A stretch of DNA of 36,551 nucleotides from NCBI GenBank assembly GCA_024402815.1, contig JAKSTB010000005.1, forward strand, positions 1-36,551. Direction: 5' to 3'. Of this stretch, positions 7,920 through 15,916 are shown in pieces. Numbering within the stretch: the stretch's first letter is position 1; each line of letters opens with the position of its first letter. Under the pieces are notes generated by a model. It worked only from the letters and a program-made list of their open reading frames with translations. It was not told the DNA's origin and made no database searches. The translations under genes and the position numbers were made by a program. Source of the DNA: Alphaproteobacteria bacterium (GTDB taxonomy: Bacteria > Pseudomonadota > Alphaproteobacteria > Rs-D84).

Positions 7920-10181
7920 CTATTTCAAAGGTTCCAAAATTTTAATTTCTTTGGTTTGTGGATTATATATTTTTGGAACGCCGTCATATCCCATAATAGC
8001 ATGATGGGAAGGAATCAAGAATTCTGGTAATGGGGACGCTTCACCCATAAGCACTTTTGCGTGTAACTTTTTCTGGACTTCGTTTGAATTTTGGAAATGG
8101 AATTCTTGGGTTGCTTCAATTGGGCGGTGATACCAACCTTGATACAAAACCAATTGTTTTCCTTTCTCAATTTTCATAATGTCGTATGGTGAATACAGTG
8201 GTGATTCTTTTGTTTCTTCGACTTCTTTGCCGTCTTTGTCTTTCTTCTTTTCTTTCTTCTTTTCCATACCAATCATTTCAGAAAACTTTTTCGCGGTTTC
8301 AATATCGTTTTGACGCAAAATGACTTTTGCTGCGGTTGTGGAAATAATTGTAGCGGCCGCATCTGCACCATATCTTTCTTGAATTTGGTGAATGTCCTGA
8401 CCAATGATTAAATAAGATACTTTGCATCCGCGTCCTAAATCTGGACCTTGGATAACCGCATCCAATTTTTGCATTTTTGGCATTTCGTCCAAAGCAAACA
8501 ATACAGGGTATGGCCCAACCTTTTTACCATCTACGATTTTTCCAGGTGTATGTGCCAATAAATAATTAGACATCAATTCAATAAATATTGCGGTAATTGG
8601 ATTGACCGCTTGGGCATCAACCAAATTCACAGACAAATAAACACTGACCGGTTTAACTTTGCCGTCTTTCGGATCTTTCAGGCCACGTAAATCTTCAAAG
8701 TGGAAATCAGAATGGCTGGTTCTGTTGCGAACAGCGGCATTACGGAATATTGCCAAACCTTCGACCATTGTTGATAAAATAGATCCACGTTCTTTATCTG
8801 GGGTATTTGCCAATTGGGTTAATTCAGATACAGAACGGTTGGCATATGCATAACGGCGCGCTTCGTCCACAGCGCCCAATAACAAATCTTTCATTGGATC
8901 CGCCATCATAACCATTTGATCACCTTGCTTTCTGCGTTCGGCCATTTGTTCCGCGATTGCAACCTGGCTGGTGGTAATCCAATCAAGAATCATGGACAAA
9001 GATGCCTCTTTGCCACGCCATGAATCTGGAATATGTTCCCATGTTCCAACGTGTACATAATTCATAGCATTTAATTCACCGTTCTTTAACAGGGAATAGG
9101 CCGCATACGCATTTGGATCATTCATCATGGATAAATAATAATCGCCCAGTACATTGGCATCATCCGAATTAAAGGTTCCATTATTTATACGTGCAAAGAA
9201 ATAATCGTCCGCTTTGGCGCGTTCAACCTTGGATACAATAAAGTTAATAAGACCGGACAATCCCGCACGACCTGTATTTGCCCAATGGGGATCTTGGACA
9301 CTGTCTTTGACCAAAACTTTACTGATTGCGTCGATATACAAATCACGTTGTTCGGGGGCAAATGGAACGTGTTCGGGGGATAAAGGATTCCATGATGGGT
9401 AATAAATACCTTTTTCGGGATCATCCTGACCCGCCCAGTTTAGAATAAATACATGACTGACCGTCGCACGATATCCGGATGTGTCCTGTTTCAATTCTGG
9501 CTTTGGATCGTTGATAATCATAGAAACATTATCACAATCTAAAATTGTTGGAATAACAACCCCCGCTGTTTTACCGGTTCCCGGAGGCGCCAAACACAAA
9601 GCGGACAAAGGTTCGTCAAACATTAACGCGGTTGGTTTACCCTTGTATTTGAAATAACCCAATACCATCATAAAACCTTTGAACAAACCTTCCTTGTTTT
9701 TGAAATCGGAAGCCATCTTTTTAATATCATCTGCGGTTGCTTTGCGGGCAGATGTTTTATCAAAAGTATCTTTGCCCGCAGGGTTGAATTCAAGTTTCAC
9801 AGAATCATCAACCAAGAAGAAATATGCAATAAGTGGTATAATAGGTAATATACATGGATAATCAGGATGATATAATATGCGGGTCAGCCAAAATGGTATT
9901 TCAGCGATAACCGATAAACCACCCGTCAGGGCAGCATTTCTTAAAAATATCAAAGACCAATGTTCTGTGGCGGGACCCCAACCATAGCGCCATATATGTT
10001 CCGCAATGAAAGATAACCCAAACATCAATGCACATAACAACCAAATCAACACAGACCAACGTATATTCCAGAAATCACGCGCAACGGGCAGTTGCTCGTG
10101 TTCTTTATACGCTGTGGAATCAAAGATTTTTAAACCCTTGCCAGAACCAGATAAAGAGAAAATGTTGAACTTTGTTGCCAT
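7920..10181 (-). CDS. VirD4/TraG-family type IV secretion coupling ATPase (orphan)
   Basis: A 753-residue protein with about three N-terminal membrane helices (residues 30-145) followed by a RecA-like ATPase. Walker A is APPGTGKTAG (Lys near 204) and Walker B is VLFALDEMPKM (near 560-566), with a long helical insert between them as in VirD4/TraG/TraD coupling proteins. These hexamers hand DNA or protein substrates to a type IV secretion channel. A lysine/glutamate-rich stretch near residue 645 and an extra C-terminal tail make it longer than the roughly 590-650 residues usual for VirD4. I chose the ATG at 10181 (MATKFNIFSLSG): a perfect extended -10 box sits 7 bases before it, and the longer frame from 10220 would overlap that box. 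No other secretion gene is in the window. Confidence 0.9.
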   Translation of the reverse strand: MATKFNIFSLSGSGKGLKIFDSTAYKEHEQLPVARDFWNIRWSVLIWLLCALMFGLSFIAEHIWRYGWGPATEHWSLIFLRNAALTGGLSVIAEIPFWLTRILYHPDYPCILPIIPLIAYFFLVDDSVKLEFNPAGKDTFDKTSARKATADDIKKMASDFKNKEGLFKGFMMVLGYFKYKGKPTALMFDEPLSALCLAPPGTGKTAGVVIPTILDCDNVSMIINDPKPELKQDTSGYRATVSHVFILNWAGQDDPEKGIYYPSWNPLSPEHVPFAPEQRDLYIDAISKVLVKDSVQDPHWANTGRAGLSGLINFIVSKVERAKADDYFFARINNGTFNSDDANVLGDYYLSMMNDPNAYAAYSLLKNGELNAMNYVHVGTWEHIPDSWRGKEASLSMILDWITTSQVAIAEQMAERRKQGDQMVMMADPMKDLLLGAVDEARRYAYANRSVSELTQLANTPDKERGSILSTMVEGLAIFRNAAVRNRTSHSDFHFEDLRGLKDPKDGKVKPVSVYLSVNLVDAQAVNPITAIFIELMSNYLLAHTPGKIVDGKKVGPYPVLFALDEMPKMQKLDAVIQGPDLGRGCKVSYLIIGQDIHQIQERYGADAAATIISTTAAKVILRQNDIETAKKFSEMIGMEKKKEKKKDKDGKEVEETKESPLYSPYDIMKIEKGKQLVLYQGWYHRPIEATQEFHFQNSNEVQKKLHAKVLMGEASPLPEFLIPSHHAIMGYDGVPKIYNPQTKEIKILEPLK

Positions 10182-10188
10182 GCCTGAT

Positions 10189-10197
10189 ATTATATCA
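10189..10197 (-). promoter_or_regulatory. Extended -10 promoter of the virD4 operon
   Basis: On the minus strand TG-A-TATAAT ends 7 bases before the ATG at 10181. The longer sequence TTTTTATGATATAAT recurs at 14778-14792, and nearly so upstream of the NlpD-like gene. The predicted transcript starts at or next to the start codon. Confidence 0.6.
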
Positions 10198-10234
10198 TAA
10201 AAAGAAACCTTTTTATACATAAAGATTTAAAAAA

Positions 10235-10894
10235 ATGCAAAATATACCAAGAATATTTATAAATGAAAATTTAGAAACTGGAAAATCTGTATCCATAGAT
10301 AAAGATATTGTTCATTATTTGCGCCGTGTAATGCGCCGGGATGATTGTTTGGTATTTAATAATGGTGTTGAATATAATGCTTCGCTGTCAGCTGATAATA
10401 AATATATGATAATAGGGGACAAAACAGACCATATTGACCCCAGTAATGATGTTACCTTGTATTTTGCCCCAATTAAAAAGATGGAAGAATTATTGAATAT
10501 GGCAACACAAATGGGGGTTGGAACTTTGCAACCCGTGATAACCAAACGCACTGTGGCTGGACATATAAATTGGACCAGAATGCAAAAGATTATTATTGAA
10601 GCATGCGAACAATCAAATCGAAATAGTGTTCCAAAATTATTGGCGCCAATAAAATTCCAAGATTTAGATTTTAAAGATTTAATTGTTGCAGATGAACGTT
10701 ATGCACATGGCAAAGAATTAAAAACAAATAAAAGTTTGGCAACCAAAGTATTTATAGGCCCCGAAGGTGGTTTTGCCCCAGAAGAATTTGATGTAATGGA
10801 TAAATGTGGGGTCGTGGGTATATCTTTGGGAAAAACAGTGTTAAGGGCGGAAACCGCAGGGGTTGTTGCGTTGGCAAAGGTATTAAATATATGA
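10235..10894 (+). CDS. rsmE: 16S rRNA m3U1498 methyltransferase RsmE
   Basis: RsmE methylates N3 of U1498 in 16S rRNA using S-adenosylmethionine. The protein (219 residues, slightly short of the usual 230-250) has the N-terminal PUA-like part (HYLRRVMRRDD) and SPOUT methyltransferase motifs: EACEQSNRNSVP, IGPEGGF and SLGKTVLRAETA, the last forming the knotted cofactor site. No clear Shine-Dalgarno sequence precedes the ATG, only an A-run. The stop codon overlaps the start of the next gene (ATGA), so rsmE and the pseudouridine synthase are translationally coupled RNA-modification genes. Confidence 0.95.
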   Translation: MQNIPRIFINENLETGKSVSIDKDIVHYLRRVMRRDDCLVFNNGVEYNASLSADNKYMIIGDKTDHIDPSNDVTLYFAPIKKMEELLNMATQMGVGTLQPVITKRTVAGHINWTRMQKIIIEACEQSNRNSVPKLLAPIKFQDLDFKDLIVADERYAHGKELKTNKSLATKVFIGPEGGFAPEEFDVMDKCGVVGISLGKTVLRAETAGVVALAKVLNI

Positions 10895-11589
10895 AAACAC
10901 GGTTAGCAAAATACATATCGACAAGTGGAATAGCATCCAGAAGACAGGCAGAAGAATTGATAAATTCTGGGGCGGTGTCTGTTAATGGTGTAGTTGTTAA
11001 TACACCTGTATTTTTTGTAGATGAAAATGACAAAGTTTCTGTTTCGGGACATGAAATAACACCAGAACAAGACATTAAATTATATATGTTTAATAAGCCA
11101 ATAAATACAATGACGACAACTGCGGATCCCGAACACAGAAAGACAATATATGATGTATTGGATAAAAAATATAAAAATTTGAAATATATTGGCAGGTTAG
11201 ATTTCAAAACCACAGGTTTGTTGTTGTTGACTAATAATGGGGATCTGGCCCGCAAAATGTCTTTGCCTCAAAACCATATTCCAAGAACATATATCGCGAC
11301 TGTCAATAAACATGGTGAACAAAAATTAGATATTGCACGCAAAGGTGTTGTGGTCGATGGAATAAAATACAGACCTATGGATATCCAGGTTATAGATAAA
11401 AATAATTTACGCGTTACGGTTACAGAGGGTAAAAAGAACGAAATTAGAATCGTATTAAAACATATTGGGTGTCCTGTGGTCGCTTTGCACAGAATAAAAT
11501 ACGGTATTATAGATTTAGGAAAATTGCGTTCAGGTGAAATTTTAGAAATAGATAAGAAAACAATTGACCTGGTTTTAAAAAATCTTTAA
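10891..11589 (+). CDS. rluB: RsuA/RluB-family rRNA pseudouridine synthase
   Basis: This 232-residue enzyme isomerises a uridine in rRNA. An S4 RNA-binding domain occupies residues 1-60 (TRLAKYISTSGIASRRQAEELI). The catalytic domain carries GRLDFKTTGLLLLTNNGDLA with the catalytic aspartate near residue 104, followed by TEGKKNEIR and HRIKYGIIDLG, which are RsuA/RluB/RluE/RluF-subfamily motifs. The S4 domain and LLLTNNG favour the RluB group (23S position 2605 in E. coli), but the exact target cannot be proved from sequence. I chose the ATG at 10891, overlapping the rsmE stop, because it begins exactly at the S4 domain; an in-frame upstream extension to 10804 lies inside rsmE. Confidence 0.88.
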   Translation: MKTRLAKYISTSGIASRRQAEELINSGAVSVNGVVVNTPVFFVDENDKVSVSGHEITPEQDIKLYMFNKPINTMTTTADPEHRKTIYDVLDKKYKNLKYIGRLDFKTTGLLLLTNNGDLARKMSLPQNHIPRTYIATVNKHGEQKLDIARKGVVVDGIKYRPMDIQVIDKNNLRVTVTEGKKNEIRIVLKHIGCPVVALHRIKYGIIDLGKLRSGEILEIDKKTIDLVLKNL

Positions 11590-11619
11590 AATCACAATAA
11601 CAGGGAGAGGGAGTTTCAC

Positions 11620-12603
11620 ATGAGAAAAAGTAAAACTTTAAGAAGAAATGCCGTAAAACCGGTTGTTGCAGAAGAAAAATGCTGTGGCGCAACCAGTGTT
11701 TGGTCATGGACTATATATGTATATTGGTTCATAATTTTGTTCTTTATTGCATCTACATTTTATATATTGGGCCGCAGTCATGAATTTTTACATCCTGCAC
11801 GTCCTCGTGTTGTTATTGCTGAACAGTTTGTCCATACACACGAAGAACCCTTGATGCAAGCACGTGATTATGTGGATATGGCTAAAACAAAATTAAGGGA
11901 AGGCAATATCGAAGATGCGATTGCTGATTTGAATACAGCCATAGAATCAGATCCTGCTTCTGATACTTATACAATGCGCGGGGAAGCATACATGCAATTG
12001 GGTAACTATCAACAGGCTTTAAATGATTTTGATATAGCGGTTGAAAAAGATGGTTTAAATGCAATGGCATTTTATGACAGATCTTTGTTAAATACACGTT
12101 TGGAAAATTACGAAGCCGCATTGAGTGATGTTAATAATGCGTTGGCATCTCAATCTATGAAACCACGTGAAGGATCAACTTTGCGTGATTTGTATGCCAA
12201 ACGTGGCCAGTTGAATTTGTGGTTGAAAAACTGGCAGGGTGCAATTGCAGATTATACAAATTCTTTGGCAAGAACCGAAGGAAAGATATCTGCAGGGGTG
12301 TATGCAGAACGTGCAGAAGCATATACTGCGTTGGGTGAATTGGAAAATGCAATCAGCGATTATACATCTGCTGTACGTATCATTTCCGAACAAATTCAGG
12401 CTGCGCCAACCCAGGAAGAACGCGAATCTCAATCCAGCAACGCGATGGCTTATTTCGAAAAATCTGCCGCGTTGAATTTGAAGTTGGGTAATATCCAAAC
12501 AGCTAAAAGCGATTTGGAATCTGCGTTCGCTATATCTGTTGCAATAAGTGATGATGAAAGCACAGAAAGAATCCAAAATCTTATAAATGGTTTGAACGAA
12601 TAA
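11620..12603 (+). CDS. Membrane-anchored TPR-repeat protein
   Basis: A 327-residue protein with a short basic N-terminus, one membrane helix at about residues 30-50 (YVYWFIILFFIASTFYILG) and at least five tetratricopeptide repeats from residue 84 on. Examples are AKTKLREGNIEDAIADLNTA, AYMQLGNYQQALNDFDIAV and AYTALGELENAISDYTSAV. Such repeats bind partner proteins; the orientation puts them in the periplasm or, less likely, the cytoplasm. GGGAGAGGGAG precedes the ATG. It is the third gene after rsmE and rluB (gap 30) and ends at an intrinsic terminator. The partner and process are unknown. Confidence 0.8.
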   Translation: MRKSKTLRRNAVKPVVAEEKCCGATSVWSWTIYVYWFIILFFIASTFYILGRSHEFLHPARPRVVIAEQFVHTHEEPLMQARDYVDMAKTKLREGNIEDAIADLNTAIESDPASDTYTMRGEAYMQLGNYQQALNDFDIAVEKDGLNAMAFYDRSLLNTRLENYEAALSDVNNALASQSMKPREGSTLRDLYAKRGQLNLWLKNWQGAIADYTNSLARTEGKISAGVYAERAEAYTALGELENAISDYTSAVRIISEQIQAAPTQEERESQSSNAMAYFEKSAALNLKLGNIQTAKSDLESAFAISVAISDDESTERIQNLINGLNE

Positions 12604-12636
12604 AAAAAATCCGCCAAATCGGCGGATTTTTTTTGA
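12603..12636. terminator. Intrinsic terminator after the TPR gene
   Basis: Stem AAATCCGCC / GGCGGATTT with loop AAATC (stem core 12611-12615 and 12621-12625), then T8. It is a variant of the CCGCC...GGCGG terminators seen elsewhere in the window. Confidence 0.85.
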
Positions 12637-12818
12637 CTTTTATTTTTTATAGTATTAAAATACATAACATGTTTAAGAAATTATTTATTTTTTCAACCAC
12701 TTTGACTACAACCCCTTTGGGGGTATAGGTTTTCATTTGCACAAATTTTTCGTGCGTATTATAATAAACAAACAATTTCAATAAGAACAAAAATAAATAA
12801 AACAAAAAGGTAATTATT
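12637..12818 (+). promoter_or_regulatory. thrS upstream region: promoter and two dyads
   Basis: This 182-base gap holds no gene. A strong promoter is visible: TTGCAC (12737-12742), 17-base spacer, TATAAT (12760-12765), predicting a start near 12772 and a leader of about 47 bases ending in AAAAAGG before the ATG. GCAC (12739-12742) and GTGC (12752-12755) form an inverted repeat inside the promoter. Upstream of it, ACCCC-TTTG-GGGGT (12711-12724) is a compact dyad. Either dyad could be an operator; no T-box features are seen. Confidence 0.55.
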
Positions 12819-14552
12819 ATGTCTTATCCAATAGAAATAATACGTCATTCATTGGCTCATGTGATGGCGGCTGCAGTTCAAAAATTATATCCAGGTGTAA
12901 AATTTGCTGGTGGTCCAGCCATTGAAAATGGGTTCTATTATGATTTTGATACTGAACACCGTTTCAGTGAAGAAGATTTCGTTGCAATTGAAAAAGAAAT
13001 GAAATCTTTAATCAAATCTGATGGTCGCTTTGATAGACGTGAAATATCATTAGAAGAAGCAAAAGAAATATTCAAAGACCAACCTTATAAAATGGAATGG
13101 TTGAACGAATATGATGCAAATGGCGAAGTGTTGTCTATCTATTCTTTCCGTGATTTCACAGATTTGTGCCGTGGACCACATGTGGAATCTTCCAAAGATT
13201 TGCCAAAAGACGGTTTCAAAATAAGAAATGTCGCAGGTGCATATTGGAAGGGTGATTCTAAAAATAAAATGTTACAACGTATTTATGTTGATGCATTTGA
13301 AGATGGTGAAAAATTGGCAGAATTCTTGAAAATGCAAGAAGAAGCCGCACAACGCGATAACCGTAAATTAGGTAAAGATATGGATTTGTTCCATTTCGAA
13401 CCTGAATTTGCACCAGGTGCAGTGTTTTGGCATGACAAAGGTTATAAAATTTATCGTAAATTGATAGATTATATCCGCATGCGCCAGGAACATTCTGGAT
13501 ACCAAGAAATTTCTACACCATCTGTTATGGACAGATGTTTGTGGGAAAAATCTGGACATTGGGCAAAATATGGTGCGCACAATTATTCTGGAACAACACA
13601 AGATGGCAAGGTTTTCTGTGTTAAACCTATGTCTTGTCCAGGCGGTATGTTGGTATTTGGCCAAGGATTAAAATCTTATAAAGATTTGCCATTGTATTTG
13701 GCTGAATTTGGCAAAGTAAATCGTTACGAAGCCGCGGGTGCGTTGTCTGGATTGATGCGCGTTCGTGAATTTACTCAAGACGATGCACATATTTTCTGCA
13801 CAGAAGATCAATTAGAAGATGAAGTTGTCAAAGTATTGCGTTTTATCAAAGATATTTATGCAAAATTTGGATTTGAAAAAATCGCAATGAAATTGGCTAC
13901 ACGTCCATTATCTGAATTCCGTATTGGGTCTGATGAAATTTGGGACAAAGCCGAAGGTGCATTACAACATGCATTGGATGTTAATAATATTGAATACGAA
14001 ATTGCAGAAAACGACGCCGCATTCTATGGCCCAAAAATCGATATTTATCTGAAAGATTCTATGGGTCGTATTTGGCAATGTGGTACAGTGCAATTGGATA
14101 TGAATTTGCCAGAACGTTTTGATTTGTCTTATATCGGCGAAGATGGCGAAAAACATCGTCCAATTATGTTGCATCGTGCATTGTTGGGATCTATTGAACG
14201 CTTTATGGGTATATTGTTGGAATCCACAGGTGGTGTATTGCCTTTGTGGTTATCCCCAGAACCAGTGGTAGTGGTTCCTGTATCCGAAAAGTTCAAAGAT
14301 TACGCAAATGAAGTTGTCGCAAGTTTGCGCCAAGAAAACATTTTCGCACGTGCTGATTTGCGTGACGAAAAAGTTAATTACAAGGTTCGTGAATTATCTT
14401 TGTGCAAGACACCGATTATTGCGGTTGTCGGTGAAAAAGAAATGAACGACAAATCTGTAACTTTGCGTTATATCGGCAAAGAAGGTCAAGAAGTTAAATC
14501 TTTGGCTGAATTTGTTGAATACATGAAGAACGCGGTTAAATTACCTATGTAA
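12819..14552 (+). CDS. thrS: Threonyl-tRNA synthetase lacking the TGS domain
   Basis: Charges tRNA-Thr. At 577 residues it is about 60 shorter than usual because the N-terminal TGS domain is absent: the protein starts directly at the editing domain (EIIRHSLAHVMAAAVQ, HxxxH, with DLCRGPHV later). The catalytic core follows: HDKGYKIYRKL, MSCPGGMLVF (zinc cysteine), AGALSGLMRVREFTQDDAHIFC (motif 2 region) and the motif 3 segment LHRALLGSIERF. An anticodon-binding domain closes the chain (VVVVPVSEKFKDYA onward). A TAA stop lies in frame seven codons upstream of the ATG, so no longer product is encoded here. AAGG precedes the start at 8-base spacing. Confidence 0.96.
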   Translation: MSYPIEIIRHSLAHVMAAAVQKLYPGVKFAGGPAIENGFYYDFDTEHRFSEEDFVAIEKEMKSLIKSDGRFDRREISLEEAKEIFKDQPYKMEWLNEYDANGEVLSIYSFRDFTDLCRGPHVESSKDLPKDGFKIRNVAGAYWKGDSKNKMLQRIYVDAFEDGEKLAEFLKMQEEAAQRDNRKLGKDMDLFHFEPEFAPGAVFWHDKGYKIYRKLIDYIRMRQEHSGYQEISTPSVMDRCLWEKSGHWAKYGAHNYSGTTQDGKVFCVKPMSCPGGMLVFGQGLKSYKDLPLYLAEFGKVNRYEAAGALSGLMRVREFTQDDAHIFCTEDQLEDEVVKVLRFIKDIYAKFGFEKIAMKLATRPLSEFRIGSDEIWDKAEGALQHALDVNNIEYEIAENDAAFYGPKIDIYLKDSMGRIWQCGTVQLDMNLPERFDLSYIGEDGEKHRPIMLHRALLGSIERFMGILLESTGGVLPLWLSPEPVVVVPVSEKFKDYANEVVASLRQENIFARADLRDEKVNYKVRELSLCKTPIIAVVGEKEMNDKSVTLRYIGKEGQEVKSLAEFVEYMKNAVKLPM

Positions 14553-14559
14553 TAAATGT

Positions 14560-14588
14560 GGGGTGCGGTTTTGCACCCCTTGTTGTTA
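14560..14588 (+). terminator. Hairpin after thrS, weak terminator or attenuator
   Basis: GGGGTGC (14560-14566) pairs perfectly with GCACCCC (14573-14579) around GGTTTT, followed by TTGTTGTT rather than an uninterrupted T-run. It may only partly stop transcription, letting the small lipoprotein gene be co-expressed with thrS. Confidence 0.5.
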
Positions 14589-14605
14589 ATGAAAGGATGG
14601 AAAAT

Positions 14606-14749
14606 ATGAAAAAAATCGCAATATTATTAGCACTGTGTTCGTTGGTAGGTTTTGTGTCAGGTTGTGCATGTAAATGTGAAAACGAACCAATTGTAGAATC
14701 AAATCAAAAATTAATAGTTCCGCCTAACTTTGGAAATATGCCAAAATAA
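14606..14749 (+). CDS. 47-residue lipoprotein with BamF-like tail
   Basis: A very small protein: lipoprotein signal MKKIAILLALCSLVGFVSGC (lipid Cys20), then CKCENEPIVESNQ and the end KLIVPPNFGNMPK. GAAAGG lies about 8 bases before the ATG at 14606; an ATG three codons earlier would sit against that site, so I prefer the later one. The L.VPP.F..MP tail resembles the motif of the alphaproteobacterial BAM subunit BamF (DUF3035), which is much longer. The mature peptide of 27 residues is too short for firm homology; LptM-like small lipoproteins are the alternative. The tiny open frame is supported by a good ribosome site and a convincing lipobox. Confidence 0.6.
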   Translation: MKKIAILLALCSLVGFVSGCACKCENEPIVESNQKLIVPPNFGNMPK

Positions 14750-14764
14750 TTTTAAACGATTTCT

Positions 14765-14792
14765 TTGTTATGTCTGTTTTTTATGATATAAT
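14765..14792 (+). promoter_or_regulatory. Promoter of the SPOR-protein gene
   Basis: TTGTTA (14765-14770), 16-base spacer, extended -10 TG-A-TATAAT (14784-14792). It predicts a start near 14800 and a 28-base leader holding GGGAGG. Confidence 0.65.
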
Positions 14793-14827
14793 AAAGTTAT
14801 AACTATATGTGAAATGGGAGGCTACTT

Positions 14828-15595
14828 ATGAGTAATGACCAAGAACAAGATTTAGATTTATTAGATTTAAATGACGAAGAAGACGTTGATTCTTTGCCAG
14901 AAGCAACACCATTTTCTGTGCCACGTCCAAAAAGACCATGGTTGTTGTTGGGACTGGGTGTTGCGATAATCGTATTATCCACATGGATTATAATTGCACG
15001 CGTGGTCAGTGGTTCTGGTTCAACTGTCAGTGTTGATTTAGATACATCAGTTGTAACAACAGAAGTTCAAAAGCCAGCACCAGTAGAAGATTTAAAGGTT
15101 TCACCTAAACCTGCTGCGGTTCAACCAAAACCAATTGAAAAACCAAAGGTTGAATCAGCACCAGCATCTGCACCAAAACCAGCAGAGGTTAAACCTGTGG
15201 AATCAGATGGTAATCCGATTCGTGTAGTCCAAGACAGAAAGGATGTAACATTTAATCCTGATAAAACTGCACCAAAACCTGCGGCAAAACCACAGGCACA
15301 AAAATCAGCGCCAGCTCCGGCACCTGCGAAAAAACCTGCGGCAACCGCAACGAATGGCAGTATTTATGTCCAATTCGGTTCTTACAGTACACGTGCGTTG
15401 GCACAAGATGCAGAAAAGAAAATCCGTGCGTCACACCAGGGATTATTTGCAGGAAAACAATTTGTTATTTTGGCTGCCCTGGTTAATGGCAAAACTACAT
15501 ACAGATTGCGTATAGCATTTAATTCTGGGGCTGATGCAAATGGATTCTGCAGAAATGCAAAATCTGATGGTTTGGATTGTTATGTAACAAAATAA
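14828..15595 (+). CDS. SPOR-domain bitopic membrane protein (FtsN/DedD-like layout)
   Basis: A 255-residue protein: acidic cytoplasmic tail (residues 1-30), one membrane helix (about 38-60, WLLLGLGVAIIVLSTWIII), a long Pro/Ala/Lys-rich linker (about 80-170) and a C-terminal SPOR domain (about 174-255, starting GSIYVQFGSYSTRALAQ). SPOR domains bind peptidoglycan stripped of stem peptides at the division site. The layout matches FtsN- or DedD-type division proteins, although the domain alone does not show which. GGGAGG precedes the ATG. The tatA gene starts 16 bases after its stop, so both may share a transcript. Confidence 0.85.
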   Translation: MSNDQEQDLDLLDLNDEEDVDSLPEATPFSVPRPKRPWLLLGLGVAIIVLSTWIIIARVVSGSGSTVSVDLDTSVVTTEVQKPAPVEDLKVSPKPAAVQPKPIEKPKVESAPASAPKPAEVKPVESDGNPIRVVQDRKDVTFNPDKTAPKPAAKPQAQKSAPAPAPAKKPAATATNGSIYVQFGSYSTRALAQDAEKKIRASHQGLFAGKQFVILAALVNGKTTYRLRIAFNSGADANGFCRNAKSDGLDCYVTK

Positions 15596-15611
15596 ACAAA
15601 AGGATTAAATT

Positions 15612-15809
15612 ATGAGATGGGGTTTTTGGGAAATAATTGTGATTGTTTTTTTGGTTGTGTTGTTATTCGGCAGTGCCAAGATACCTGGCATGTTAAAGAA
15701 TATTGCCGAAGGTGTTAAAGTTTTCAAAAAAGAAATGGAAACTAAGAAAGAAGCACCAAAACACGATGCAAAGAAAAAGACCGTGAAAAAAACGGCCAAG
15801 AAAAAATAA
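15612..15809 (+). CDS. tatA: Sec-independent translocase subunit TatA
   Basis: A 65-residue TatA: an N-terminal membrane helix (WEIIVIVFLVVLLFG), the conserved FGSAKIPGMLKNIAEGVKVFKK hinge and amphipathic helix, and a lysine-rich tail. TatA multimers form the pore for folded twin-arginine substrates. AAGGA precedes the ATG. It is separated by more than 11 kb from tatB-tatC (27189-28174). TatA and TatB look alike, but a separate TatB-like gene sits next to tatC, which supports TatA here. Confidence 0.88.
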   Translation: MRWGFWEIIVIVFLVVLLFGSAKIPGMLKNIAEGVKVFKKEMETKKEAPKHDAKKKTVKKTAKKK

Positions 15810-15829
15810 AAGTAATACTTGTTTTTTAG

Positions 15830-15878
15830 CGGTTGGGGTTTGTATCCCAACCGTTTTTTTTTTTTTTTTTTTTTTTTT
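15830..15878 (+). terminator. Strong intrinsic terminator with 25-T tract
   Basis: CGGTTGGG (15830-15837) and CCCAACCG (15846-15853) form a perfect 8-bp stem with an 8-base loop, followed by 25 consecutive T residues (15854-15878). The T-tract is far longer than termination needs. Its stem differs from the CCGCC family used elsewhere in the window. Confidence 0.9.
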
Positions 15879-15887
15879 AAGAATCGA

Positions 15888-15900
15888 TTTGTGATAAAAT
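15888..15900 (+). promoter_or_regulatory. Extended -10 promoter of the 1075-residue protein gene
   Basis: TTTGTGATAAAAT (TG-A-TAAAAT) lies 16 bases before the ATG at 15917. The same 13 bases occur at 21814-21826 before the FtsL-like gene. The T25 tract occupies the -35 position. Confidence 0.5.
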
Positions 15901-15916
15901 TGAAAGAACGAGAGAG

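Noticed and set aside
7920-10181. Conjugative plasmid or integrative element
   Set aside because: Only a coupling ATPase is present; no relaxase, integrase, origin or attachment repeats were seen, and all neighbours are chromosomal housekeeping genes.
10752-11255. Minus-strand 167-residue ORF over rsmE/rluB
   Set aside because: Antisense shadow of two strongly conserved genes with an ATGA overlap.
12637-12818. T-box or threonine riboswitch before thrS
   Set aside because: The leader after the predicted start is about 47 bases and A-rich, without a T-box sequence or an antiterminator.
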